Assembly: GCF_013407855.1 (NCBI RefSeq)
Contig: NZ_JACBZH010000001.1
Coordinates: forward strand, 1,798,001 to 1,862,000
Source: Actinopolymorpha rutila
Lineage (GTDB): Bacteria; Actinomycetota; Actinomycetes; Propionibacteriales; Actinopolymorphaceae
Length of the DNA: 64,000 nucleotides
Direction of reading: 5' to 3'
Shown: positions 7,786-16,515 of the stretch, piece by piece
Layout of the letters: each line of letters opens with the position of its first letter
Numbering within the stretch: position 1 is the first letter of the stretch
The notes under the pieces: generated by a model
What the model was told of the DNA's origin: nothing
Databases searched by the model: none
Seen by the model: only the letters and a program-made list of their open reading frames with translations
Position numbers and translations under genes: made by a program

Positions 7786-8001
7786 GTGGCCGAGCAGGTC
7801 AGGGCGGAGATGGTCGCCAACGTCTTCGAGGTCGCGGTGCAGTCCGGCGACCCCGTACAGGCGGGGCAGATGCTGCTGGTGCTGGAGTCGATGAAGATGG
7901 AGATTCCCGTCCTCGCCGAGCACGCCGGCCGGGTGCGCGAGGTCACCGTGAAGCCGGGCGAGGTCGTCCAGGAAGGCGACCTGCTCGTCGTACTCGACTA
8001 G
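7786..8001 (+). CDS. Stand-alone biotin/lipoyl attachment protein (BCCP-like)
   Basis: 71 aa, a single biotinyl/lipoyl beta-barrel. The target lysine is K37 in LESMKMEIP, the MKM motif typical of biotin carriers; the hairpin GRVREVTVKPGEVVQEGDLL follows. It resembles the C-terminal domain of acyl-CoA carboxylase alpha chains, but no carboxylase gene is near, so its carboxylase partner is elsewhere. GTG start after a strong GGAAGGAGAGG ribosome site. The gene lies 80 bases after the HD-GYP pair and may be independent of it. Confidence 0.88.
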   Translation: MAEQVRAEMVANVFEVAVQSGDPVQAGQMLLVLESMKMEIPVLAEHAGRVREVTVKPGEVVQEGDLLVVLD

Positions 8002-8078
8002 GGCGCAACACGCCCTGGGGCAGGCCAGGCGTTGTCGCGAACCCGCGGCCCTGAGCACGCGGTCCGATGGCCTCCCGG

Positions 8079-9077
8079 TCAGATCTCGCGGCGGTAGGCG
8101 AGCAGGGTGAGACCCGGCACGGGCTGCCAGTCGCGGTCCGGCACCCGGTCGAAGCCGAGGCGTTCGTACAGCCGGTGTGCTCGGTGTGCGCCCGCCGTCG
8201 TCGACAGCACCACCGCGTGGTGGCCGTCCGCGTGGGCCCGCCGCAGGATCGTACGGACGAGGAGCTCGCCGACGCCACGGCCCTGGGCGGCCGGCGCCAC
8301 CGCGAGCATCCGGAACTCTCCCTCACCCGGCCCGCTCAGCTCGTGGTAGGGCGACCCGGGCGGACAGTACGTCGCCGTGCCCAGCACCGTGCCCTCGGCC
8401 TCGCCGATGACCACTCCGCCGGACTCGTCGACGGCCACCAGCAGCGACGCCTCGAGCGCCCGCCGCTTGGTGTCGAGCAGCGTCTCGGCGTAGTCGTCGG
8501 TGCCGGCCAGCAGGCCGCCGCGCTGGTAGGCCACCAGCGTCACCTGCCCGGCAGCGGAGTATTCCTCCGGACGGGCCTCCCGGATCGCCGGCGCCGACGG
8601 CAGTGAGCGGACGTAGCCACGCAGGGGCTCGCCCGACATCGTCACCCAGTCGCGCTCGGGCACCCGCACGAAGCCGAGGCGTGCGTAGCGGCGCTGGGCC
8701 TCGACCATGGAATCGGTGGTCGACAACGCGAGGGTGGCCTCCCCGGCCAGCCGGGCTCGCGCGGCGCACTCCTCGATCAGCGCGGTGCCGACGCCTCCGC
8801 GACGCGCCTCCGGAGCGACCGCGAGCATCCGCAGCATTGCCTCCTCGGGCGGATCCTCGGTCCAGCGCGTGCCGGGCAGGGTGAGCGTGGCGGTGCCGAC
8901 CACCCGGCCGGCGTCGACCGCGACGAGCACGTCCGTCGCGGGGTCCTCGGCGCGGCTTCGGGTGTCGCCCAGGGCAGGGAGGTAGTTGGGATGGACCAAC
9001 TGCTCGCCGCCGTAGACCTCGCCCAGCAGGCGGCTCACGGCGTCGTACTCGCTCGGGCGGGCGTCGCGGACAAGCAT
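8079..9077 (-). CDS. Tandem GNAT-domain acetyltransferase
   Basis: 332 aa holding two GNAT folds in a row. Each has the acetyl-CoA loop: VAPEARRGGVGTALIEE in the first (about residues 90-106) and VAPAAQGRGVGELLVRT in the second (about 255-271), each followed by a YARLGF or YERLGF motif. Such double-GNAT proteins are common in actinomycetes; substrates are rarely known (antibiotics, amino groups of metabolites, mycothiol synthase is one example). I use the ATG at 9077, before MLVRDARPSEYD; an earlier in-frame start adds 11 residues without GNAT character. Confidence 0.85.
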   Translation of the reverse strand: MLVRDARPSEYDAVSRLLGEVYGGEQLVHPNYLPALGDTRSRAEDPATDVLVAVDAGRVVGTATLTLPGTRWTEDPPEEAMLRMLAVAPEARRGGVGTALIEECAARARLAGEATLALSTTDSMVEAQRRYARLGFVRVPERDWVTMSGEPLRGYVRSLPSAPAIREARPEEYSAAGQVTLVAYQRGGLLAGTDDYAETLLDTKRRALEASLLVAVDESGGVVIGEAEGTVLGTATYCPPGSPYHELSGPGEGEFRMLAVAPAAQGRGVGELLVRTILRRAHADGHHAVVLSTTAGAHRAHRLYERLGFDRVPDRDWQPVPGLTLLAYRREI

Positions 9078-9149
9078 CCGTCCGTTATAGCCGAGGCAAC
9101 CGACAGCCAACCAGACCGGCAGGACCGCCCGGGGTGCCCCGGCGGCCGC

Positions 9150-10859
9150 TCAGACGCCGAAGGTGGCCCTCGGGTAGACGATCTCGGGGTCGGTGAGCAC
9201 GTTGAGGAGGTACGGCACACCGGAGTCGAACGCCCGGCGCAGTGCCGGGCCGATGTCGTCCGGGCGGGTGACCGTCTCGCCGGCCCCGCCCAGGGCGCGC
9301 GCCACCTCGTCGTAGCGGGTGGCCGGCGCCAGGTCGGTGGCGACGTCGTAGCCGTACAGCATCCGCATGGGGTGCTTCTCCAGCCCCCAGCAGCCGTTGT
9401 TGCCGACGACCATCACGACCGGCAGCCGGTGTCGTACGAGCGTGTCGACGTCGAGCAGCGACATCCCGGCGGCGCCGTCGCCGAGCAGCAGCACGACCTG
9501 TGAGGACGGCCGGCTCACCCGTGCGGCGATCGCCGCGCCGAGGCCCGCTCCGAGACAGCCGAACGGCCCGGGATCCAGCCAGCATCCTGGGCGGGCCGGC
9601 TCGACGTACTTCCCGGCGAACGACACGAAGTCGCCGCCGTCGCCGATGAGCACGGCGTCCTCGGCCAGCTGGCGGCGGAGCTCGCCGTAGACGCGGGCGG
9701 GGTGGATCGGGTCGGCGTCCGCGGTCAGCAGCGCGGCGTCGCGGGCCCGGGCCGCCTGGTCACTCGCCCGCAGCTCGGCGGTCCAGGACGTCCAGCCGGG
9801 GCGGCGCAGCACCTGCTCCCAGGCGGTGGCCAGGGTCGCCAGCGTGACCCGCAACGGCCCGGCCGCTGCGGCCGCGAGGGGTACGTGCCGGGCCAGCTGG
9901 TCCGCTGCGTCGGCGACGTGCACGACCTTCGCCGGCGGCGCGCCGTCGCGGCCACCGAAGGAGCCGTACGCCAACCGGAAGTCCAGCGGCGTACCCACCA
10001 CGATGGCCAGGTCACAGCGCCCGACGGCGGTCGATCGGGCCCGGGACACCAGCTGCGGGTGCCCGGGCGGGAAGATGCCGCGCCCCATGCCGTTGACGAC
10101 GACCGGCAGCTCGAGTTCCTCGACCAGCGTGCGAGCGGCGCAGTCGGCACGGTCGAGGTAGACGTCGGAGCCGAGCACCAGCAGCGGACGCTGGGCGGAC
10201 GCGAGCAGGTTGGCGATCTCGCCGACTGCCTCCGCGTCCGGCTCGCCGAGGTCGGGCTCGGCCACCTCGGGCACCGACGCGGAGGTGCGGCTGTAGAGCT
10301 GGTCCATGGGTACGTCGAGGAAGACCGGGCCGCGGTGCCGCGTGCCCGCGAGCCGGAACGCCTGGTCCACCGCCGGGACGATCTCGTCCACGGTGGGTAC
10401 GGTCGCGGCCAGCTTGGTGACCGGGGCGAGCAACGGCGGATGGTCCAGCTCCTGCAGGCTGCCCGCACCCCACCGCTGGGTCGGCGCGCGGCCACCGAGC
10501 AGCACCAACGGCGCCCCCGCCTGGTGGGCCTGGGTCACCGCGCTCACCGCGTTGGTGACACCCGGACCGGCGGTGACCACGGCCAGGCCGGGTGTGCGGG
10601 TGAGCTTGCCGACCGCCTCGGCCGCGAACACCGCGGTCTGCTCGTGCCGGACGTCGACCAGGCGCAGCGGGGGAGGGGAGGGCCGCTCGGAGCCGCCGAC
10701 AGCCGCGTCGTACAGCGGGAAGACGTGGGCGCCGGACAGGGTGAACATCGCGGAGACACCGTGTGCCCGGGCCACCGCGACCGCGAGGTCGCCTCCGTGT
10801 CCTTCGCGCACCCCCGAGCTCTCGGAGCCCCCCGAGCCCGCCTGCTCGATCTCGGTCAT
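9150..10859 (-). CDS. Thiamine-diphosphate enzyme, acetolactate-synthase-like
   Basis: 569 aa with the three domains of the ThDP family: N-terminal Pyr domain with catalytic Glu in VDVRHEQTAVFAAEA (about residue 72), central FAD/nucleotide-like domain, and C-terminal PP domain with the ThDP/Mg motif LLGDGAAGM...VVGNNGCW. It resembles the large subunit of acetolactate synthase and related oxalyl-CoA decarboxylase/2-hydroxyacyl lyases. No small regulatory subunit or other branched-chain gene is adjacent, so it is more likely a catabolic paralogue than the biosynthetic enzyme. Same strand as the SSS symporter upstream, 40 bases away, so possibly co-expressed. Confidence 0.8.
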   Translation of the reverse strand: MTEIEQAGSGGSESSGVREGHGGDLAVAVARAHGVSAMFTLSGAHVFPLYDAAVGGSERPSPPPLRLVDVRHEQTAVFAAEAVGKLTRTPGLAVVTAGPGVTNAVSAVTQAHQAGAPLVLLGGRAPTQRWGAGSLQELDHPPLLAPVTKLAATVPTVDEIVPAVDQAFRLAGTRHRGPVFLDVPMDQLYSRTSASVPEVAEPDLGEPDAEAVGEIANLLASAQRPLLVLGSDVYLDRADCAARTLVEELELPVVVNGMGRGIFPPGHPQLVSRARSTAVGRCDLAIVVGTPLDFRLAYGSFGGRDGAPPAKVVHVADAADQLARHVPLAAAAAGPLRVTLATLATAWEQVLRRPGWTSWTAELRASDQAARARDAALLTADADPIHPARVYGELRRQLAEDAVLIGDGGDFVSFAGKYVEPARPGCWLDPGPFGCLGAGLGAAIAARVSRPSSQVVLLLGDGAAGMSLLDVDTLVRHRLPVVMVVGNNGCWGLEKHPMRMLYGYDVATDLAPATRYDEVARALGGAGETVTRPDDIGPALRRAFDSGVPYLLNVLTDPEIVYPRATFGV

Positions 10860-10899
10860 GTCCGAAAACCTACCGTGCGGTAGTCCTCTCCCGCCCGGG

Positions 10900-12561
10900 T
10901 TACGCCTCCGCGGCCGCGCCGGACTTTCCGGTCGCGCCCGGGGTCACCACGTCCCGCACACCCGCCTCGCCGGCGTCGGCGAGGTAGTCGCCGGGCTCGG
11001 TGTGGTCCTGTCCGTTCGGAACCTTCAGCGCCCGCAGGACCAGGGTCGCGACCACGGTCACCACGACGTTGAGCACCCACGCCGTCATCGCGACGTAGCC
11101 CTTCTCGCCGAGCAGCGGAATGCTGGCGGTGGACCCGCCGAAGTGCTGCGCGCCGGTGAGCGGGTTGGGGATGTTGTACGCCGTCCAGGTGCCGTAGGCC
11201 ATGCCGACCGCCCACCCGGCGAACAGCGCCCAGCGGTGGAACCACCGGGTGTAGAGCCCGAAGACGATGGCGGGGAAGGTCTGCAGGATCCAGATGCCGC
11301 CGAGCAACTGCAGGTTGATGGCGAAGCTCTTGTCCAGGCCCAGCACGAAGATCAGCGCGCCGAACTTCACCACCAGCGAGACCAGCTTGGCCTGCCGGGC
11401 CTCCGCGGCGTGACTGGCACCCGGGCGCAGGAACGCCTTGTAGACGTTGCGGGTCCACAGGTTGGCCGCGGCGATGGACATGATCGCGGCGGGTACCAGC
11501 GCGCCGATCGCGACCGCGGCGAAGGCCACCCCGGCGAACCAGCTCGGGAACATCGCGTCGAACAACATCGGCACCGACAGTTGCGCGTTGGGCTTGCCGT
11601 TCAGCCCGACGGGCTTGATCCCGGCCGCGATCGCCATGAAGCCGAGCAGGGCGAGCAGGGCGAGCAGGAAGGAGTACGCCGGCAGGATCGCGGCGTTGCG
11701 GCGCGGCACGGAACGGTTCTTCGACGACAGGACGGCGGTGATCGCGTGTGGGTACATGAACAACGCCATCGCCGAGCCCAGCGCCAGCGTGGCGTACGGC
11801 CAGGCCTGGCCGACCGCGGCGAAGGAGAAGTCCGCCGGATGCCCGGCCGCGCCGTCGGCGGCGGTGAACTTCTTCTCCGCCGCGTCGAAGATGCCGCCCC
11901 AACCGCCCAGCCTGGTGGGGATGTAGACGACGGCCACCACGATCACGAGGTAGATCAGGAGGTCCTTGACGAACGCGATCAGCGCGGGCGCGCGCAGGCC
12001 GGAGGAGTAGGTGTAGGCGGCCAGGACGGCGAACGCGAGGAAGAGCGGGGCGTCGGCGAGCAGGATGTTGCCCGAGCCGCCCAGGCCCATCACCTCGAAC
12101 ACGGCCTGGATTCCGACCAGCTGCAAGGCGATGTAGGGCATCGTGGCCAGGATGCCGGTGAGCGCGACCGCCAGGGCGAGCGCGCGGGAGCCGAAGCGTC
12201 CCTGCACGAAGTCGGCCGGGGTGACGTAGCCGCGCCGGTGCGACACCGACCACAGCCGCGGCAGGAACAGAAACACCAACGGATACACGATGATCGTGTA
12301 CGGCACCGCGAAGAACCCCTGCGCGCCGGAGGCGAACATCACCGCCGGCACGGCGACGAAGGTGTACGCGGTGTAGAGGTCGCCGCCGAGCAGGAACCAC
12401 GTCACCCACGTACCGAACCGCCGGCCGCCCAGGCCCCATTCGTCCAGGCTGGCCAGCGAATCACCCCGCTGCCACCGGGCGGCCTTGAAGCCGAGCACCG
12501 TCACCGCGACGAACAACACCACGACCACCGCGAGAGCGGTGGCGTCAATCCCGGGTTTCAT
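10900..12561 (-). CDS. Sodium:solute symporter, monocarboxylate permease type (MctP-like)
   Basis: 553 aa with 13 predicted membrane helices. It belongs to the SSS family by length, the segment TWVTWFLLGGDLYTAYTF near the N-terminus and PAAIMSIAAANLWTRNVYK in the middle. The family moves acetate, pyruvate, lactate or proline with sodium. Pairing with a small DUF3311 membrane protein, whose stop overlaps this start (ATGA), is characteristic of the actinobacterial monocarboxylate (MctP) type. The ThDP enzyme downstream would then act on a 2-oxo acid brought in, which is inference. Confidence 0.88.
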   Translation of the reverse strand: MKPGIDATALAVVVVLFVAVTVLGFKAARWQRGDSLASLDEWGLGGRRFGTWVTWFLLGGDLYTAYTFVAVPAVMFASGAQGFFAVPYTIIVYPLVFLFLPRLWSVSHRRGYVTPADFVQGRFGSRALALAVALTGILATMPYIALQLVGIQAVFEVMGLGGSGNILLADAPLFLAFAVLAAYTYSSGLRAPALIAFVKDLLIYLVIVVAVVYIPTRLGGWGGIFDAAEKKFTAADGAAGHPADFSFAAVGQAWPYATLALGSAMALFMYPHAITAVLSSKNRSVPRRNAAILPAYSFLLALLALLGFMAIAAGIKPVGLNGKPNAQLSVPMLFDAMFPSWFAGVAFAAVAIGALVPAAIMSIAAANLWTRNVYKAFLRPGASHAAEARQAKLVSLVVKFGALIFVLGLDKSFAINLQLLGGIWILQTFPAIVFGLYTRWFHRWALFAGWAVGMAYGTWTAYNIPNPLTGAQHFGGSTASIPLLGEKGYVAMTAWVLNVVVTVVATLVLRALKVPNGQDHTEPGDYLADAGEAGVRDVVTPGATGKSGAAAEA

Positions 12562-12878
12562 CGAGTACCGCCTTCGGTCCGGTCGGTCGGCGTGGTCGCG
12601 GTGCCGGCGTCACCGGCTGTCATGGTCGACGTCGTGCTGCCGCGCCGGCGGTTCTCCCGTCGCACCAGCAGGTAGGCCGCGATCGTGCACAGGGCGGACA
12701 TGAAGATCCACAGGATCTGGTACCAGTAGAAGAACGGGAACGCGCCGAGGCGCGGCTCCACCCGGGCGTACGACGTCACCCACAACGTGCCCACGAACGG
12801 CGCGGCGAGCAGCACCGCGACCACCACCCGGGTGGGTGTGACCAGTGGTGTGGATCCGCGTGCTGCTGGTGCCACCAT
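12558..12878 (-). CDS. DUF3311 small membrane protein, symporter partner
   Basis: 106 aa with two membrane helices (VVVAVLLAAPFVGTLW and FYWYQILWIFMSALCTIAAY) and the family motif PFFYWYQ. DUF3311 proteins are encoded just before SSS symporters in many actinomycetes and are presumed accessory subunits. ATG start after ACGGAGG; the stop overlaps the symporter start by four bases. Confidence 0.88.
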   Translation of the reverse strand: MVAPAARGSTPLVTPTRVVVAVLLAAPFVGTLWVTSYARVEPRLGAFPFFYWYQILWIFMSALCTIAAYLLVRRENRRRGSTTSTMTAGDAGTATTPTDRTEGGTR

Positions 12879-12992
12879 GACAACCTCCGTCGGCCTACGA
12901 CGCCGTCCGTCGACCCCTTCGTGCTGGACAGCCGCGACGAGAGTAGTGCCCGGCCCGGTTCAGGGAAAGGGTTCTGACCGCGACGCGCCCTG

Positions 12993-13146
12993 ACGTCGAC
13001 CATGAAGTCGCGGGAACGTGAGTGCGAAGGCGTGTGGTTCGCCGACGTTCAGGCAGGTGCGACGCCGACGTGAAGGCAGGTGCGACGCCGACGTGAAGGC
13101 AGGTGGGACGTCGACGTGAAGCGCGGGAAACGTCAGCGCGAGGGCG
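12993..13146. repeat. 23-bp tandem repeats flanked by a degenerate direct repeat
   Basis: Three consecutive 23-bp units begin at 13041, 13064 and 13087 (units start GCCGACGTGAAGGCAGGTG; the first reads TTC for TGA). They are bracketed by two related blocks of about 37 bp, 12993-13029 and 13110-13146, each beginning GTCGAC and continuing TGAAG...GCGGGAA...CG. The second block runs into the last codons of the DUF2785 gene. Likely a mini-satellite grown by slippage. Confidence 0.75.
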
Positions 13147-14041
13147 CGGAGAACAACCCCGGCCGGCTGGCCCGCAGCACCCGCAACAGGACCAGCAGCA
13201 GGTCGGCGCGTACGTGCGGAGGCGCTCCGAACAACGCCACGTCGCGCGGCGTCTGCTGACCGACGACTCCGAGCGCGAGCTGGAGGTGGAGCGCACGCAG
13301 GAAGGAACCGGTGTTGCCGGCGACCGGGGTGGGCCACTCCGGCCTGGGCTCGTCGTCCTCGACCGTCGGCGGAGCCAACGCGGCGGCGAGGCGTTCGACC
13401 CACGGCTCCAGCACGTCGACGTCGAGCAGGTTGCGGTGGAGCACGGTCATCACCGCGAACGCCAGCCGGTCGTCCTCACCGTTGCGGAAGTAGTAGCCGG
13501 AGGGGGTCAGCAGCCGGTCGGCCACCACGTCGAGCAGCACGGTGAGCTCGAGCTTCTCGAAGTGTTCGGAGCGGGCCAGCGCGGCGAGCAGGTCGGCGCC
13601 GTGGGCGACCGCATGCGCCCAGCCGCGCCCGTCGACGTACCCGCGTAGATCGCGTTCGCGGACGAGCCACGACGCCGCCCGGTCGCCCCAGCGGAAGATC
13701 GCGTCGGAGTGCAGCACCCGGGCCACCTGGTCGCGCAGCACCGCCTCGGCCAGCAACCTGGCGGAGCCGGCGCGCCGGAACACGGTGTCGGTGCCGTCGT
13801 CGCCGAGCCCGGTGTACAGCCCCTCGGCCACCCCGTCGCCGAAACCGGGCAGCAGGTCGTCGTAGACGCCGTCGCCGATCCAGGTGAGGAGCACCGGCCG
13901 GGCGATGCCGTCGCGGACCCGCGGGTCGGGGTCGCCGAGCATCTGCACGAGCTCGGCGGTCAGATCGTCGAGGGGGCGGTCGTCAGGCAGCCTGAAACCG
14001 CTGGCGCGGATGTGTTCCCAGTAACCTGACCGAACCCCCAC
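13133..14041 (-). CDS. DUF2785 domain protein
   Basis: 302 aa, mostly alpha-helical, soluble. The signature stretch YVDGRGWAHAVAHGADLL (about residues 137-154) marks DUF2785, a family without known activity. GTG start after GGAAGGATGTCCCC. The 3' end overlaps a degenerate 37-bp repeat block, so the last few residues (SAPSR) may have been altered by repeat growth. Confidence 0.75.
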   Translation of the reverse strand: MGVRSGYWEHIRASGFRLPDDRPLDDLTAELVQMLGDPDPRVRDGIARPVLLTWIGDGVYDDLLPGFGDGVAEGLYTGLGDDGTDTVFRRAGSARLLAEAVLRDQVARVLHSDAIFRWGDRAASWLVRERDLRGYVDGRGWAHAVAHGADLLAALARSEHFEKLELTVLLDVVADRLLTPSGYYFRNGEDDRLAFAVMTVLHRNLLDVDVLEPWVERLAAALAPPTVEDDEPRPEWPTPVAGNTGSFLRALHLQLALGVVGQQTPRDVALFGAPPHVRADLLLVLLRVLRASRPGLFSAPSR

Positions 14042-14233
14042 GGGGACATCCTTCCAGACATACGCGTACGACGCGTGCTATCGAGGACCGCGCGGGCGTG
14101 ATCAAACCGCCGCAGGCGGCGAGACTAGCGCATGCCCCGAAACGGGCTGCCCGGCTCGTGTCCTCCCGAGCCGCGCGACCGCCGGCCCGGCTTCGGGAGA
14201 CGAGCCGGTACACCCGCCGGTTACGCTCTCGGC

Positions 14234-15733
14234 GTGCCCTCCCTCGATGACGTGGTCCGCCAGTACACCGAGCTCGCCGAGCTCGATCGTGAGTGGCTGC
14301 ACCGGCTGGTGGCCGAGTGGCAGATGCTCGCGGACCTGTCGTTCGCCGATCTCGTCCTGTGGGTTCCCGACCGGGAGGGGCTGGGTTTCTGGGCATGCGC
14401 GCAGATGCGCCCGACGACCGGGCCGACCGCCCACCTCGACGACCTGGTGGGGTCGTTCGTGCCACGGGGCCGCCGGCAGTTGCTGGACACCGCCTACGAC
14501 GACGGCCGGATCTGCCGGGAGGGCGACCCGGAATGGCGCGACGAGGTGCCGGTCCGGATCGAGAGCATCCCCGTGCGGCGCGCCGGCCGGGTGCTCGGCG
14601 TCATCACCCGCAACACGAACTTGCTCTCGGTCCGAACGCCAAGCCGGCTTGAGCTGACGTACCTCAAGACGGCGGCGGATCTCGCGCAGATGATCAGCGA
14701 GGGCGGGTTTCCGTTGCCCGGTGAGCGGGCCGACCTCGACGCGGCGCCGCGGGTGGGTGACGGTCTGGTCCGGCTCGACGTGGATGGGGTCGTGACGTAC
14801 GCGAGTCCCAACGCGCAGTCGGCATATCGCCGGCTCGGCCTGACCGGCGATCTCCTCGGCTGCCACCTGGGAACGATCACCGCCGGGTTGCTGCCGCCGT
14901 CGCGCCGCCCGGTGGACGAGGCGATCCCGGTGCTCATCTCCGGTCGCGCGCCCCGCCAGACCGAGGTGGAGAACAACGGCGCGGTGGTCACCATGCGGGT
15001 GATCCCGTTGGTGCCGAACGCGACCCAGGTGGGTGCGCTGGTGTTGCTTCGCGACGTCACCGACCTACGCCGGCGCGAACGCGAACTCCTCACCAAGGAC
15101 GCGACCATTCGAGAGATCCACCACCGTGTCAAGAACAACTTGCAGACGGTGGCGGCCCTGCTCCGCTTGCAGGCTCGCCGCATCGGGGCGGCCGGTGGCC
15201 GGGAGGCGCTGGAGGAAGCGGTCCGGCGGGTGGGCACGATCGCGATCGTGCACGAGACTCTGTCGACGGCGTTCGAGGAACGCGTGGAGTTCGACGAGGT
15301 GGCCGACCGGGTGCTGGCGATGGTGGCCGAGGTGTCGGTTCCGGAGACCAGGGTCGTGCCCCGGCGGGTCGGGTCGTTCGGTCTGCTCGGCGCGGAGACG
15401 GCGACGCCGTTGGCGATGGTGATCACCGAGGTCGCGCAGAACGCCGTCCAGCACGGGGTGGGCCGGCGGGGCGGCCGGGTCGAGGTGATCGCCGACCGGT
15501 CCGCGGGCCGGCTGCGGGTCGTCGTCGAGGACGACGGCCAGGGGCTCCCCGCGGACTTCGACGTGGAGCGCTCCGGTCAGCTGGGCCTGCAGATCGTCCG
15601 CACCCTGGTGGAGAGCGAACTCGGCGGGGTGCTGTCGATCGGCGGCCGGGAGGAAGGCAGTGGCACGCGGGTGGTGGTCGATCTTCCCGACGAGGGGCAG
15701 CCGCGCGGTCGCGGCCGGCACGCACACCTCTGA
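14234..15733 (+). CDS. pdtaS: Sensor histidine kinase, PdtaS-like (HisKA_2 type)
   Basis: 499 aa, cytosolic. Order: GAF-like domain (residues 1-155), PAS domain (about 170-280), HisKA_2 dimerisation domain with phospho-acceptor His in IREIHHRVKNNLQTVAALLR (about 295-314), and HATPase with N box VITEVAQNAVQHG and G boxes VVEDDGQGLP and LGLQIVRTLV. This is the layout of mycobacterial PdtaS, whose partner PdtaR is an ANTAR antiterminator; no such regulator is adjacent here. I chose GTG 14234 (VPSLDDVVRQYTELAE), which matches the family start. Confidence 0.88.
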   Translation: MPSLDDVVRQYTELAELDREWLHRLVAEWQMLADLSFADLVLWVPDREGLGFWACAQMRPTTGPTAHLDDLVGSFVPRGRRQLLDTAYDDGRICREGDPEWRDEVPVRIESIPVRRAGRVLGVITRNTNLLSVRTPSRLELTYLKTAADLAQMISEGGFPLPGERADLDAAPRVGDGLVRLDVDGVVTYASPNAQSAYRRLGLTGDLLGCHLGTITAGLLPPSRRPVDEAIPVLISGRAPRQTEVENNGAVVTMRVIPLVPNATQVGALVLLRDVTDLRRRERELLTKDATIREIHHRVKNNLQTVAALLRLQARRIGAAGGREALEEAVRRVGTIAIVHETLSTAFEERVEFDEVADRVLAMVAEVSVPETRVVPRRVGSFGLLGAETATPLAMVITEVAQNAVQHGVGRRGGRVEVIADRSAGRLRVVVEDDGQGLPADFDVERSGQLGLQIVRTLVESELGGVLSIGGREEGSGTRVVVDLPDEGQPRGRGRHAHL

Positions 15734-15842
15734 CGCCGAGCGGACCTGGAAGCAGACCCGAAAACAAGCGGACCTGAAAACATGCGGACATGAAACAAGC
15801 CCCCGCCCGATGGGGCAGGGGCTGTTCCAACGCGTCGCGAAA

Positions 15843-16094
15843 TCAGATGATGCGGGCCCGGGAGCGGGCGGCGCGGCGCTTGAGCGCCCGTCGCTCCTCT
15901 TCGCTCATTCCGCCCCAGACTCCGGCATCCTGGCCGGTTTCAAGGGCCCACTGCAGACAGAGGTCGACGACTTCACAACGACGGCAGACCGCCTTGGCCT
16001 CCTCGATCTGCAGGAGCGCGGGCCCGGTGTTCCCGATGGGGAAGAACAGCTCAGGGTCCTCGTCCCGGCAGATGGCCCGGTGGCGCCAGTCCAT
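15843..16094 (-). CDS. whiB1: WhiB-family iron-sulfur regulator WhiB1
   Basis: 83 aa, nearly identical in pattern to mycobacterial WhiB1 and Streptomyces WblE. Four cysteines bind a [4Fe-4S] cluster that reacts with NO: C9, C37, C40 and C46 (ICRDEDPELFFP, AVCRRCEVVDLCLQW). GVWGGMSEEERRALKRR carries the turn motif and a basic DNA-binding tail. Start at ATG 16092-16094 after GAGGAGTGAAG; an upstream frame extension is not conserved. WhiB1 binds the housekeeping sigma factor SigA and is essential in M. tuberculosis. A Crp-type site lies 69 bases upstream. Confidence 0.95.
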   Translation of the reverse strand: MDWRHRAICRDEDPELFFPIGNTGPALLQIEEAKAVCRRCEVVDLCLQWALETGQDAGVWGGMSEEERRALKRRAARSRARII

Positions 16095-16515
16095 CAAGGC
16101 TTCACTCCTCAGTTCGTTGCGTGCCGGATCCACCGGCCTCGCAGTTGGCTTGAATTCTGCTGTGTGAACACTTTCACGATCTGTTGCGTGACAACGAGCG
16201 CACACCAGCGTCCTGGCGTCGGTCACACAAACGTGATCGCTGTACGTCAGCCCCCGGCACACGCACCGATCGGGTGCCTGCGCCTCTCTGCAGGCTCGAT
16301 AGTTTCAACTCTGCCAGCGATACACAAGACCCTTTCCGCGTTATGCCGCGGAAAAGTCCATGTCGGTTACGTCACAAACCGGGCCCAACGGTCACCCTGT
16401 GTGATGTTGATCTACACGCACCGAACATGTCGTCGCAAACCACACAGGATACCGACGGGCCGGCTCGGGTCGTTCGGCGGTATCCGCCAACCGCCTGCTC
16501 GGTAACCTTCGCGGT
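16095..16515. other. Upstream region of whiB1 and the divergent membrane gene
   Basis: About 420 bases without a gene, noticeably less GC-rich than coding DNA. It contains a Crp-type palindrome (separate entry) and a weaker copy, TGTGA-N6-TCTAC, at 16400-16415. Both divergent promoters must lie here. Other motifs such as GTCACAAACCG are not clear enough to call. Confidence 0.5.
16163..16178. promoter_or_regulatory. Crp/cAMP-receptor-type binding site upstream of whiB1
   Basis: TGTGA-ACACTT-TCACG matches the Crp consensus TGTGA-N6-TCACA at nine of ten positions. It lies 69-84 bases before the whiB1 start codon. In M. tuberculosis whiB1 transcription is controlled by Crp/Rv3676, so conserved control is plausible. 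Confidence 0.6.

Noticed and set aside
9150..10859. Assignment as biosynthetic acetolactate synthase (ilvB)
   Set aside because: No ilvN or ilvC neighbours; symporter context and divergence favour a catabolic ThDP enzyme.
10306..12675. 789-codon plus-strand frame opposite the ThDP enzyme and symporter
   Set aside because: Gly/Glu/His/Arg low-complexity translation with no start signal; the minus-strand genes are clear.
13041..13109. 23-bp repeats considered as a CRISPR array
   Set aside because: Units are directly adjacent with no spacers and there are no cas genes.
13041..13109. 23-bp repeats considered as replication iterons
   Set aside because: No DnaA boxes, rep gene or AT-rich stretch is near.
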